From the NCBI RefSeq assembly GCF_003345295.1, contig NZ_CP031056.1, positions 1,550,001-1,614,000 of the forward strand: a stretch of 64,000 bases of DNA, in the 5' to 3' direction. Numbering within the stretch: position 1 is the first letter of the stretch; every line of letters begins with the position of its first letter. The notes beneath the pieces are model-generated. The model was given only the letters and a program-made list of their open reading frames with translations, ran no database searches and was not told where the DNA came from. Made by a program: the position numbers and the translations under genes. Shown here one piece after another: positions 56,147-64,000 of the stretch. Source of the stretch: Vibrio splendidus (GTDB taxonomy: Bacteria > Pseudomonadota > Gammaproteobacteria > Enterobacterales > Vibrionaceae).

Positions 56147-57157
56147 TTAAGATTTTGGCTCTGATTTAGCGTCAAACTTCTCAGACCATGTTTTCAATAC
56201 ATCTGCACGTTCGCTGCCCATACGAGCGAAGTCCATTTTTGCCATGTTCTTCTCTACGTTCGGGAAGTTTTCTGCTTTACCTGTCACATCTTGGTGGCCA
56301 ACAACTGGGTACATTTCGATGTAAAGTTCATTCGCTGCTTTAGATATTGACCAATCGATAACACGTTGTGCTGCATCCGAAGGCTTAACAAGACCTACCG
56401 CTTCAGATTCCCAACCGATACCTTCAGGCGTAATGACAGAAAGTGGCGCACCTTGAGTTTTTAGCTTCGCACCTCGGCTCGCCATAGAAATTCCGATAGC
56501 CACTTCCCCCATACCCGCTTGAACACATGGCTTCGAACCTGAGTGCGTGTAATGAGCAATGTTTTGATCTAGCTTCTGCATGTAGCTCCAACCTTGGTCT
56601 TCACCCATGTTTTGTAACCAAGCCGAAACCTGCATGTAGCCCGTACCAGAAGATGCTGGGTTTGGCATAGCAATGTGGCCCTTGTAGATAGGTTTCGTTA
56701 GGTCATCCCAAGATTTAGGTGCCGGTAAGTTAAGTTGCTTAGCAACTATTTCGTTAAAGCAAACGGCATTAAAGAATGCGTCATTGCCATACCAAGCTTG
56801 AGTAGACTGTGGGTCGTTAAGATTAGCGCGTAATGCTTCTACACCTTGAGGTGTGTAAGGCTTGAGAATGCCCTCTTCTTTAAGCAAAGCCATAGAAGAG
56901 CCCGCAAGACCCCATACTACTTCTGCACGAGGGTTGTTTTTCTCGGCCAATAATTTTGCCGTCATGATCCCAGTTGAATCACGAACCCATTTGATGTTGA
57001 TGTCTGGGTTTTCACTTTCAAATGCGTTTTTGTATTTCGCTAAAATGTCAGTTTCAAAAGCGGTGTAAACCGTCACTTCCTGTGCTGCATAAGCATTACC
57101 AGCTAATAGAGTAACTAATGCTGCAAGTGATCCTTTCATAAAACGGTTTTTCATCAT
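56147..57157 (-). CDS. phnS2: 2-aminoethylphosphonate ABC transporter substrate-binding protein (PhnS2 type)
   Basis: 336-residue periplasmic protein of the extracellular solute-binding group 1/iron-like fold, signal peptide ending GNAYA (about 24), with VTVYTAFETDILAKYKNAFE as first strands and GSKPCVQAGMGEVAIGIS mid-domain. Family located with phosphonate genes (TIGR03261 as I recall). First gene of its own transcript divergent from phnW; the second ATG fits the GGAG spacing slightly better. PhnT2-U2 encode the rest of the importer in a separate transcript. Confidence 0.9.
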   Translation of the reverse strand: MMKNRFMKGSLAALVTLLAGNAYAAQEVTVYTAFETDILAKYKNAFESENPDINIKWVRDSTGIMTAKLLAEKNNPRAEVVWGLAGSSMALLKEEGILKPYTPQGVEALRANLNDPQSTQAWYGNDAFFNAVCFNEIVAKQLNLPAPKSWDDLTKPIYKGHIAMPNPASSGTGYMQVSAWLQNMGEDQGWSYMQKLDQNIAHYTHSGSKPCVQAGMGEVAIGISMASRGAKLKTQGAPLSVITPEGIGWESEAVGLVKPSDAAQRVIDWSISKAANELYIEMYPVVGHQDVTGKAENFPNVEKNMAKMDFARMGSERADVLKTWSEKFDAKSEPKS

Positions 57158-57259
57158 TTTCTCCAGTCAGGCCCGATGCCAAGGTTAGAAGTTAGAAGCT
57201 CCATCTAGAGACTTCTATATCTATAAATTCATTTAGGTTGTAAGCACACGCCTCTACAT

Positions 57260-57271
57260 TGGTATGTACCA
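57260..57271. promoter_or_regulatory. Candidate PhnR operator upstream of phnS2
   Basis: TGGTATGTACCA, differing at one position from the perfect palindrome at phnT2. Lies 103 nt before the phnS2 start in the divergent region. Confidence 0.6.
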
Positions 57272-57447
57272 GATTTCGAATATTAAGCTAATCGACTTTT
57301 GTGACGGTTAAATGAACAAAAAATGGCAGTTTAAAGATCGGAGAATATCTCAGACAAGTGGTCAGTTTTAAATATGAAGCTTTTATGAAAATGACGTTTG
57401 GGCTATTTACGACCGTTTAAATTGGTTGTTAAAGTAAACGCAAATAT

Positions 57448-57459
57448 TGGTATAGTCCA
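57448..57459. promoter_or_regulatory. Candidate PhnR operator at the phnW promoter
   Basis: TGGTATAGTCCA, a weaker variant of the same site, 25-36 nt before the phnW start. It contains TATAGT, a plausible -10 element, so binding would block the promoter. Confidence 0.55.
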
Positions 57460-57483
57460 AAATGAACATCACGAGAACTGAAC

Positions 57484-58587
57484 ATGAGAAACGAATACTT
57501 ACTACTGACACCGGGCCCTCTATCTACTTCTGAAACCGTTCGCCAAGCGATGCTAAAAGACTGGTGTACTTGGGATGATGAATACAACAAAGACGTTGTT
57601 GAAGTGATTCGTAGCAAGCTAGTGACTTTAGCGACTAAGCAAACGGGTTATACAAGTGTATTAATGCAAGGCAGCGGCACCGCTTCAGTTGAAGCAACAA
57701 TCGGTAGCGTTATCTCTAAAAGCGGCAAGCTTCTTGTTGTTGACAACGGTGCGTATGGTGCTCGGATTGCTCAAATCGCAGAATATTTAAACATTCCATG
57801 CCATGTCGTTTCCCCAGGTGAAACATCACAACCTGACTTGAACGAAATGGAGACTGCATTGGCCATGGATTCAGACATTACTCACGTTGCGATTGTGCAC
57901 TGTGAGACCACTACAGGTATGCTGAATCCAATTGAAGAGATTGCCAAATTGGCAAAACAGCACAACAAAACCGTCATTCTTGATGCTATGTCGAGCTTTG
58001 GCGGTATCCCTATGGATATTGCTGACTTAGGCATCGACTACATGATCAGCTCAGCAAACAAGTGCATTCAAGGTGTACCTGGATTCGGCTTTGTTATTGC
58101 TAAGCAATCAGATCTCGAGAAGTGCAAAGGCCAAGCTCGCTCATTAAGCCTTGATTTGTTTGACCAATGGCACTGTATGGAAAGCAACCATGGTAAATGG
58201 CGCTTCACCTCCCCGACTCACACGGTGCGTGCGTTCTACCAAGCCCTGCTTGAATTGGAACAAGAAGGCGGCATTGAAGCTCGTCACAATCGCTACCGAA
58301 CCAACCAAACCACATTGGTTGCTGGCATGCGCTCTCTTGGTTTAGAACCACTGCTTAACGATGACCTTCACTCACCTATCATCACCTCTTTCTACTCTCC
58401 AATTCATAGCGATTACCAGTTCAAGGAATTCTATGACCGTTTGAAAGAGCAAGGGTTTGTGATTTACCCGGGTAAGGTTTCAAACGCAGACTGCTTCCGC
58501 ATCGGTAACATCGGTGAAGTTTACCCGTCAGACATTGAAGCCCTCATTGGCGCAGTGAAAAACGCTATGTACTGGGACATCAAATAA
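57484..58587 (+). CDS. phnW: 2-aminoethylphosphonate-pyruvate transaminase
   Basis: 367-residue PLP enzyme that transfers the amino group from 2-aminoethylphosphonate to pyruvate, giving phosphonoacetaldehyde and alanine. N-terminus LLLTPGPLSTSETVR is diagnostic; cofactor Asp167 (ILDAMSSFGG) and Schiff-base Lys193 (SSANKCIQG) are present. First gene of phnW-pbfA-phnX; its stop overlaps the next start (TAATG). Confidence 0.96.
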   Translation: MRNEYLLLTPGPLSTSETVRQAMLKDWCTWDDEYNKDVVEVIRSKLVTLATKQTGYTSVLMQGSGTASVEATIGSVISKSGKLLVVDNGAYGARIAQIAEYLNIPCHVVSPGETSQPDLNEMETALAMDSDITHVAIVHCETTTGMLNPIEEIAKLAKQHNKTVILDAMSSFGGIPMDIADLGIDYMISSANKCIQGVPGFGFVIAKQSDLEKCKGQARSLSLDLFDQWHCMESNHGKWRFTSPTHTVRAFYQALLELEQEGGIEARHNRYRTNQTTLVAGMRSLGLEPLLNDDLHSPIITSFYSPIHSDYQFKEFYDRLKEQGFVIYPGKVSNADCFRIGNIGEVYPSDIEALIGAVKNAMYWDIK

Positions 58588-60044
58588 TGACGACGACCAA
58601 TCCAGAGCAAGTTCTGAAGGCGACGCACTTTCGAAGCGAAGGCGATGTGAACACCACGCCAGCGCGTGAGAAATGGAACGAATCGCTAAACGATGATGCG
58701 ACACAAGTGATGTTGAAACGTGACTCTGACGTATTTCTTCATCAAGCGATGTCAACGCCTTGCCTAGACACACTTGAAGCTGCAGAAGGCATCTACATTC
58801 AAGATGCGACTGGCAAGAAGTATATGGACTTTCACGGGAATAATGTTCACCAGCTAGGTTATGGCCACCCACACATCATTAATAAAGTGACTCAACAAAT
58901 GGCATCATTGCCGTTTTCACCGCGTCGCTTTACCAATGAGACGGCCGTTCAGTGCGCTGAGAAACTCACGCAGATCTGCGGTGGTGATTTGAATCGCGTG
59001 TTGTTTGCTCCCGGTGGTACATCGGTTATTGGCATGGCACTCAAATTAGCGCGACATGTCACCAACAACTTCAAAGTCGTTTCATTGTGGGATTCATTCC
59101 ACGGTGCGTCACTTGATGCGATCTCTGTCGGCGGTGAAGCTTGTTTTCGTGAAGGCATGGGGCCGTTAATGGCTGGCGTAGAACGCATTCCACCAGCAGT
59201 TTCCTATCGTGGTGCTTTTCCGCTTAGAGACTCTTTTTCGCCTCGCGATAGTTTTCCGTTAAGTGGGAGTAGCGCAGGCGATAACAATGAGACTGCATGT
59301 GATGTGCACTATGCCGATTACCTTGAGTACGTCATTGAAAAAGAAGGTGGCATTGGTGCCTTCATTGCGGAAGCAGTGCGTAACACAGACGTTCAAGTAC
59401 CAAGCAAAGCTTACTGGAAGCGCATCCGTGAGATCTGCGATAAGCATAACGTCATGTTGATCATCGACGACATTCCAAACGGAATGGGTCGCAGTGGCGA
59501 ATGGTTCACTCACCAAGCCTTTGATATCGAACCTGACATTCTTTGTATCGGTAAAGGTTTTGGCGGCGGCTTAGTACCAATCGCAGCCATGATCACTAAA
59601 GACAAATACAACACGGCAGCGCAAGTATCTCTTGGTCACTACACCCACGAAAAAAGCCCAATTGGTTGCGCGGCAGCACTCGCCACCATGGAAGTGATTG
59701 AGCAAGAAAACCTACTTGAAAAAGTGCAAGCAGACAGCGCATTCGTGTGTGAGCAGCTGCTTCAAATGAAAGAGAAGTACCCAGTCATTGGTGACGTTCG
59801 CGGCATCGGTCTGCTTTGGGGGGTTGAGTTGGTCACTGACCATATCACCAAAACCCGGGCTTTCGATGAAGCAGAAGCGGTACTTTATCAATGTCTGAAC
59901 GATGGCCTGAGCTTTAAGGTGTCACAAGGTAACGTGATTCAGTTAAGTCCACCATTGATCATCAGCCGTAGCGAACTAGAAGTCGCTCTGTCTGTCTTCG
60001 AAAAAGCGATAGCAAAAGTCTGCAAAGACTTCGAATACCTTTAA
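58587..60044 (+). CDS. pbfA: Class-III aminotransferase-fold (R)-1-hydroxy-2-aminoethylphosphonate ammonia-lyase
   Basis: 485-residue PLP enzyme of the class III aminotransferase fold, located between phnW and phnX. Proteins here were shown, in V. splendidus as I recall, to be ammonia-lyases that turn (R)-1-hydroxy-2-aminoethylphosphonate into phosphonoacetaldehyde (PbfA). Schiff-base Lys323 is in IGKGFGGG; the region IIDDIPNGMGRSG replaces the usual DEVQTGFGR of ordinary transaminases. A tandem hexapeptide (FPLRDS, FSPRDS, FPLSGS) at residues 211-228 sits in a loop and may be lineage-specific. The start overlaps phnW by TAATG, so translation is coupled. Confidence 0.86.
   Translation: MTTTNPEQVLKATHFRSEGDVNTTPAREKWNESLNDDATQVMLKRDSDVFLHQAMSTPCLDTLEAAEGIYIQDATGKKYMDFHGNNVHQLGYGHPHIINKVTQQMASLPFSPRRFTNETAVQCAEKLTQICGGDLNRVLFAPGGTSVIGMALKLARHVTNNFKVVSLWDSFHGASLDAISVGGEACFREGMGPLMAGVERIPPAVSYRGAFPLRDSFSPRDSFPLSGSSAGDNNETACDVHYADYLEYVIEKEGGIGAFIAEAVRNTDVQVPSKAYWKRIREICDKHNVMLIIDDIPNGMGRSGEWFTHQAFDIEPDILCIGKGFGGGLVPIAAMITKDKYNTAAQVSLGHYTHEKSPIGCAAALATMEVIEQENLLEKVQADSAFVCEQLLQMKEKYPVIGDVRGIGLLWGVELVTDHITKTRAFDEAEAVLYQCLNDGLSFKVSQGNVIQLSPPLIISRSELEVALSVFEKAIAKVCKDFEYL
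59217..59270 (+). repeat. In-frame 18-bp repeat in pbfA encoding a hexapeptide triplication
   Basis: Three contiguous 18-nt units, each coding six residues: FPLRDS, FSPRDS, FPLSGS. The DNA has diverged, so the duplication is not recent. Confidence 0.75.
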
Positions 60045-60171
60045 ATCACCTTTTAAAGTACGTCTTGAAGAAATAATTTCAAGCAACCAATAACCTAAAA
60101 CAATCAGTAACCTCCCGACTGAACCTTTAAGTTTTAAACAGGCGGGAAGTGACACACAATAGGACACTATT

Positions 60172-60990
60172 ATGAACACAACATCACCTATCCAAGCGGT
60201 TATCTTTGACTGGGCTGGCACTATCGTTGATTTCGGCTCGTTTGCTCCAACAAGCATCTTCGTTGAAGCATTCAGACAAGGTTTCGACTTTAACATCGAC
60301 CTAGCAGAAGCACGCGAACCCATGGGTATCGGCAAATGGGATCACATCCAAGCGGTCGGTCAAATCCCAGCGGTTGACGCTCGTTGGAATGCTCAATTCG
60401 GACGCTCGATGACCAGCGAAGACGTTGATGCGATCTACGCGGCATTCATGCCTCTTCAAAAAGCGAAAGTAGCCGACCACGCAGCGCCTATTTTAAACGC
60501 AATTGAAGTGGTAAATGACCTAAAAGAGAAGAATGTAAAAATAGGTTCTTGCTCTGGTTACCCACGAGAAGTGATGGACGTACTGATTCCAGCTGCAGCA
60601 GATTACGGTTATCTTCCTGACAACGTAGTAGCGACTGATGATTTACCGAAAGGCGGTCGCCCAGCTCCATTCATGGCGCTTAAAAACGTCATTGACCTAG
60701 GTGTGACGAACGTCGCTGCGTGTGTGAAAGTGGATGACGCAGCACCTGGTATCGATGAAGGTCACAACGCAGGCATGTGGACAGTTGGACTTGTATTATC
60801 GGGGAACGAAGCAGGCTTAACATACCAAGAATATTTAGATGCAGACGAGACAACACTTGCAGCTGCACGTGAAAAAGCAAGCGTTAAGCTAAACAAATCA
60901 AACCCGCACTACCTGATCGATACCATCGCCGACTTACCTAGAGTGATTGCAGATATTGAAAAACGTTTGTTAGCCGGTGAACGCCCATAA
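60172..60990 (+). CDS. phnX: Phosphonoacetaldehyde hydrolase
   Basis: 272-residue HAD-fold phosphonatase cleaving the C-P bond of phosphonoacetaldehyde to acetaldehyde and phosphate. Nucleophile Asp13 in IFDWAGT, Schiff-base Lys55 in PMGIGKWDH, SCSGYPREV, and VKVDDAAPG as the acidic motif. Third gene of phnW-pbfA-phnX, after 127 nt; AGGA before the ATG. Converges all three upstream routes to phosphate release. Confidence 0.97.
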   Translation: MNTTSPIQAVIFDWAGTIVDFGSFAPTSIFVEAFRQGFDFNIDLAEAREPMGIGKWDHIQAVGQIPAVDARWNAQFGRSMTSEDVDAIYAAFMPLQKAKVADHAAPILNAIEVVNDLKEKNVKIGSCSGYPREVMDVLIPAAADYGYLPDNVVATDDLPKGGRPAPFMALKNVIDLGVTNVAACVKVDDAAPGIDEGHNAGMWTVGLVLSGNEAGLTYQEYLDADETTLAAAREKASVKLNKSNPHYLIDTIADLPRVIADIEKRLLAGERP

Positions 60991-61341
60991 CGGCTATACC
61001 TCCTCTAACGCCTGCAATTCAGGCTATATAAGCAAATAATCCGAGCACATAAAAAATGAAACCTCGTATCACGTAAAAATGATACGAGGTTTCGTCGTTT
61101 CCAACATTTGAGACAGCAATTGTTCGACAAAAAAGTTATAAATAGCACCTTGAAAAATATAAATCCCAACAATCACATTGACTCTCATAAGCAATCAGAC
61201 TAACAATGTATTAACAGTTCTTGAAAAGGTTCTGCCTGAATCAACGCCTTGATTTACTTACTTTTGCAGTGTCCCACCCGGTAAGTTTTCGCTTTAAAGG
61301 CCAGTTCAGATAACAATAAAAATTAATCCAAGGATAAGATT
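60991..61341. other. Intergenic region between phnX and the OmpA-family gene
   Basis: 351 bp: a terminator at 61058-61093, then the OmpA promoter and a long leader. Leader structure could be an sRNA target as for other OmpA genes; not shown here. Confidence 0.4.
61058..61093 (+). terminator. Terminator of phnW-pbfA-phnX
   Basis: Perfect 14-bp stem gaaacctcgtatca/tgatacgaggtttc, 8-nt loop, 67 nt past the phnX stop. The following T run is short. Confidence 0.8.
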
Positions 61342-62409
61342 ATGAAAAAACTTTCAAAAATCATGTGTGCTGTGATCGCAGCTTCCGGCTTCGCTGCTGC
61401 TCCCTCAATTGCCGCAACCACTTATGTGGGTGCGAAAGTCGGAATGGGGTGGCTAGATAGCGCTTGTGTCGACAACGTTGACTGTGAAGATGATTCAGTT
61501 GCGGGTGGTGTTTACGGTGGTTACAATTTTACCGATAACATTGCTCTTGAATTAAATGCGGATTACTTAGGTGATTATGACACGAGCTTTAACAACAACG
61601 GAGCGACTCAAAGATACAGCGATTCTATCGTAGCCATTTCTTTGAGCCCAATGTATCGACTAGCGATTAAACAAGAGTTTGATATCTTCTTCAAAGCTGG
61701 TCCTGCTTACATCATGCACGATGACGAAGACGACGTTGTATTAGCCTTAGGTATCGGCGCAGAGAAACAACTATCAGACGACTGGGCGCTTAGAGTTGAA
61801 TACCAATACTTTGATGATTTTGACGATAAGATTATTCAAGATCTTAACTCTAACCTTGTTACTGTCGGCCTAAGCTACAATTTCGGTACAGGTAACACAA
61901 CGGCATCAGCCGCAACAGTAGCTTCTGCAGCAGCAGTAACACAAGCTCCTGCGGAGCCTATTGCCGAGCCAGAAACCGTTGTTGTTGAAGAAGAAGCAGT
62001 TGTTGTTACTAAAGCTCAGACTGAAAGCTTCTCTCAAGGTATGTTTGAGACAAATAGCACTAAATTATCTTCAGACGGTAAAACTGCGCTAATGCCATTA
62101 GTTGAAGTGCTGCAAGCTCATCCTCAATCATCCGTTAATGTTGTTGGTCACACGGATTCAACAGGTGCGGCTGAGTACAACATGATGATCTCTAAGAAGC
62201 GTGCTGCTGCTGTAGCCGCGTACATTGAAGAGCAAGGCATTGAAGCAGACCGTATTACAGCTTCAGGTGAAGGCGAAGAGAATCCAATTGCATCAAACGC
62301 TACAGCTGAAGGTCGCGCGCAAAACCGTCGTGTCGACGCAACAATCCCAAGCTTCGAATACCAAGAAGAAGCGCAAATGGAAGAAGTTATTGTAGAAACG
62401 GCTGAATAA
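61342..62409 (+). CDS. OmpA-family outer membrane porin-like protein
   Basis: 355 residues: signal peptide ending PSIAA (about 25), an eight-strand beta-barrel (about 26-180, VGAKVGMGWLD to VTVGLSYNFG), an Ala/Pro/Val/Glu-rich linker (about 190-225), and a C-terminal OmpA peptidoglycan-binding domain (NVVGHTDSTGAAEYN, KRAAAVAAYIEEQG, NRRVDATI). It tethers the outer membrane to peptidoglycan. Vibrio genomes have several OmpA paralogs; which one this is cannot be settled. AAGGA before the ATG. Confidence 0.93.
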   Translation: MKKLSKIMCAVIAASGFAAAPSIAATTYVGAKVGMGWLDSACVDNVDCEDDSVAGGVYGGYNFTDNIALELNADYLGDYDTSFNNNGATQRYSDSIVAISLSPMYRLAIKQEFDIFFKAGPAYIMHDDEDDVVLALGIGAEKQLSDDWALRVEYQYFDDFDDKIIQDLNSNLVTVGLSYNFGTGNTTASAATVASAAAVTQAPAEPIAEPETVVVEEEAVVVTKAQTESFSQGMFETNSTKLSSDGKTALMPLVEVLQAHPQSSVNVVGHTDSTGAAEYNMMISKKRAAAVAAYIEEQGIEADRITASGEGEENPIASNATAEGRAQNRRVDATIPSFEYQEEAQMEEVIVETAE

Positions 62410-62436
62410 TAGCACTCTACTCTAACTAGAATAATT

Positions 62437-62468
62437 AAGGGCGGAACACTGTAAAGTGTTCCGCCCTT
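62437..62468 (+). terminator. Terminator of the OmpA-family gene
   Basis: Perfect 14-bp GC-rich stem aagggcggaacact/agtgttccgccctt with a 4-nt loop followed by TTTTC. Confidence 0.95.
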
Positions 62469-62492
62469 TTCTTTATCTGGCTATGCCTATAA

Positions 62493-62527
62493 ACCGTAAG
62501 CGATAAGCCGTAAGCCGTAAGCCGTAA
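62493..62527. repeat. 7-bp tandem repeat between convergent genes
   Basis: Five 7-bp units: accgtaa, gcgataa, then three exact gccgtaa. Lies between the OmpA terminator and the OsmC gene end. Confidence 0.93.
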
Positions 62528-62562
62528 AAATCAGCCTACCACCAAGCTATACAATCAGAAGA

Positions 62563-62961
62563 CTAGACGATTTCCCAACTATGAGTCATCTCTACGCCAG
62601 CACCCAACATTAGACATACAGAACAGTACTTTTCTAATGAATCCGCACACACCTTAGCAACCTGCTCAGGATCAAGGTTGTCACCAGACACTTCAAAGTG
62701 AATATTAATCACAGTAAAGATTTTCGGCGCTGTTTCACGACGCGTTGTTTCTAGTTTTGCATTACAACCAGTGATGCTTTGACCCGCAGATTTCAAACCG
62801 TCCACTACATCAACAGAACTACAACCACCTGCAGCCATTAACACCATCTCCATAGGGCTTGGCGCTGTAGCACCGCCGCTTCCATCCATAACAATAGAAT
62901 GGCCTGATTGAGAGTGACCTAGGAATTTAAAGCCTTCGACCCATTTAACTTCTGCTTGCAT
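62563..62961 (-). CDS. OsmC/Ohr-family protein (YhfA-like)
   Basis: 132-residue peroxiredoxin-like protein of the OsmC fold. The paired cysteines are in AAGGCSSVDVV (about residue 47) and EKYCSVCLML (about 112). Group resembles YhfA more than the classical organic hydroperoxide reductases; substrate is uncertain. AAGGAA before the ATG. Convergent with the OmpA gene. Confidence 0.88.
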   Translation of the reverse strand: MQAEVKWVEGFKFLGHSQSGHSIVMDGSGGATAPSPMEMVLMAAGGCSSVDVVDGLKSAGQSITGCNAKLETTRRETAPKIFTVINIHFEVSGDNLDPEQVAKVCADSLEKYCSVCLMLGAGVEMTHSWEIV

Positions 62962-63323
62962 GTTGTTCCTTAGATGTACGAAAACGTCATCATTATTTGG
63001 TATACCAATCGTAGTAAATAACTGGTCATCCTAGCTTGTTAAAAATCTCGATAACTTCGTTAGAATTTTTGATTGTAGAATAACTACTTATCGGAAAATT
63101 CCGCCTTGTTCTCGAGTTTTTTTCCTGCGCTATTTATGATCACTTACTTACTGTGATTGGTATTATTTTATATCAATGCCTACACCCTACTACTGGCAGC
63201 TTTTATGAGCAAGATTTTCTATTTGAGATATTTTTTCATGAATAGTGTAATTTTTTCCATCTAAAACCTGTCTCTATTCGTACATTCAAAATCGAATGAG
63301 AAAAACGTCAAGATGAGGTATCT
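62962..63323. other. Divergent region between OsmC and msrA genes
   Basis: 362 bp, AT-rich, promoters of two oxidative-stress genes. Contains the palindrome ttggtataccaa (62997-63008) near the OsmC start; no oxidative-stress regulator site could be identified with confidence. Confidence 0.4.
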
Positions 63324-64000
63324 ATGAATAAATTATCTAAAATATTGGTATCACTCGTGGTTGCACTACCACTGATTTCGCTGTTTGTAAGCCAGACTGG
63401 CACTGCCAATACAATGGATAAAACGGCTAATTCAGGTAAAACTGAAATCGCGACACTGGCTGGTGGTTGTTTTTGGTGTACAGAATCCGATCTAGAAAAA
63501 CTGACAGGCGTGACAGACGTTATCTCTGGGTATTCTGGTGGTGAACTAGAAAACCCAACCTATAAACAAGTTTCATCAGGTAAGTCTGGTCACATCGAAG
63601 TGATCAACGTGACTTATAACCCTGATGTGGTTAGCTACGAACAGGTGCTTGACCAATTCTTCAGACACATCGACCCAACTGATGACAAAGGTTCATTCGT
63701 TGATCGAGGTCCACAATATCGACCTGCTGTTTTCTATCATAACCAAGCACAAAAAGACGTCGCTCAGAACTTCATGATGGAAATCGACAAGGCTCAGATC
63801 TTTGGTGAACCACTAAAAACAGAACTGATTGAGTTTGAGAAATTCTGGCCAGCAGAAGATTACCACCAAGATTATTACAAGAAGAGCAAAGTTCGTTATA
63901 ACTACTACCGCTACGCTTCTGGTCGTGATCAGTACCTAGATAAAGTCTTCGGCGATGATAGAAATGAAAACCCGCAAACGATCCGTCAGATCATCGATGG
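63324..64000 (+). CDS. msrA: Peptide-methionine (S)-S-oxide reductase MsrA, exported (partial)
   Basis: The ATG at 63324 follows GAGG by 6 nt; the frame stays open to the window edge (225 codons), so the gene is cut. An N-terminal signal/anchor (about 5-22) points to a periplasmic enzyme. The MsrA active site GGCFWC has its catalytic Cys at 49, with SGYSGGELENPTY and the HPT-like region RHIDPTDDKGSFVDRGPQYR following. A full MsrA domain ends about residue 210, and sequence continues, so a fused MsrB or other tail beyond the edge is possible. Repairs oxidised methionine in exported proteins. Confidence 0.9.
   Translation, partial: MNKLSKILVSLVVALPLISLFVSQTGTANTMDKTANSGKTEIATLAGGCFWCTESDLEKLTGVTDVISGYSGGELENPTYKQVSSGKSGHIEVINVTYNPDVVSYEQVLDQFFRHIDPTDDKGSFVDRGPQYRPAVFYHNQAQKDVAQNFMMEIDKAQIFGEPLKTELIEFEKFWPAEDYHQDYYKKSKVRYNYYRYASGRDQYLDKVFGDDRNENPQTIRQIID

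Larger units (their letters stand above)
57158..57483. other. Divergent regulatory region phnS2/phnW
   Basis: 326 bp holding two of the candidate PhnR sites and both promoters. No reading frame of interest. Confidence 0.6.

Noticed and set aside
62997..63008. Palindrome TTGGTATACCAA near the OsmC gene as another PhnR site
   Set aside because: Spacing between half sites is two bases shorter than in TGGTATATACCA and the genes are unrelated to phosphonates.
1..64000. Mobile element, prophage, CRISPR or integron
   Set aside because: No transposase, integrase, attC-like repeats, spacer arrays or tRNA junctions were visible; the tandem arrays are too short and have no spacers.

Overview
The window looks like a chromosomal segment of a marine Vibrio, most like the Vibrio splendidus clade and probably chromosome 2. 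This rests on protein similarity I recognise (tdh-kbl pair, Vibrio-type OmpA, a PhnW/PbfA/PhnX phosphonate cluster of the kind described in V. splendidus, YbjQ, cytochrome b562) and on moderate GC with AT-rich spacers; no 16S rRNA or marker search was possible. I see no tRNA, rRNA, CRISPR array, insertion sequence or prophage. The right edge cuts a gene (msrA).

Layout. 0-1.8 kb: two neighbouring secreted BspA/DUF285-repeat proteins, one with twelve 25-residue units. 2-4.4 kb: threonine catabolism (tdh, kbl). 4.8-6.4 kb: an EAL c-di-GMP phosphodiesterase convergent with an unfamiliar HTH regulator. 6.5-12.2 kb: a five-gene tripartite ABC efflux operon (adaptor, TolC-like, two MacB-like permeases, ATPase). 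12.4-14.7 kb: cysteine dioxygenase-like cupin, LysR regulator and VOC metalloprotein. 14.8-18.4 kb: PepSY membrane protein with a His-rich loop, DUF2946 protein, cytochrome b562, PHP phosphatase. 18.8-21.8 kb: a 1007-residue sensor HD-GYP protein with a long insertion in its catalytic domain. 21.8-28.5 kb: EamA transporter/LysR pair, YbjQ, LytM endopeptidase, TPR protein, cytochrome b561 and two small unknowns. 28.7-32.3 kb: heterodimeric ABC exporter. 32.4-35.1 kb: GEVED/LruC protein plus lipoprotein. 35.6-38.6 kb: Nudix, DUF333 lipoprotein, unknown membrane protein, YdcF-like protein. 38.9-43.2 kb: serine ammonia-lyase, POT peptide transporter, siderophore-interacting protein behind a Fur-like box.

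Two catabolic regulons stand out. From 43.3 to 49.6 kb a LacI-type GntR, 6-phosphogluconate dehydrogenase, gluconokinase and a TRAP transporter form a gluconate unit. Two identical palindromes lie upstream of the TRAP genes and a close variant lies in front of gntR, so the TRAP system is probably the gluconate importer. From 50.7 to 61 kb there is a complete aminoethylphosphonate regulon: PhnR, an ABC importer in two transcription units, an FAD-dependent aminophosphonate oxidoreductase, and divergent phnW-pbfA-phnX. Three related 12-bp sites (best TGGTATATACCA) at its promoters are candidate PhnR operators.

The oddest structural signal is a set of short tandem repeats (units of 7, 8 and 18 bp) downstream of three unrelated genes, where the first unit contains the gene's own stop codon and the array runs on into the spacer. 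Other arrays (7 bp at 62.5 kb, 20 bp at 35.4 kb) are intergenic, and a hexapeptide triplication sits inside pbfA.
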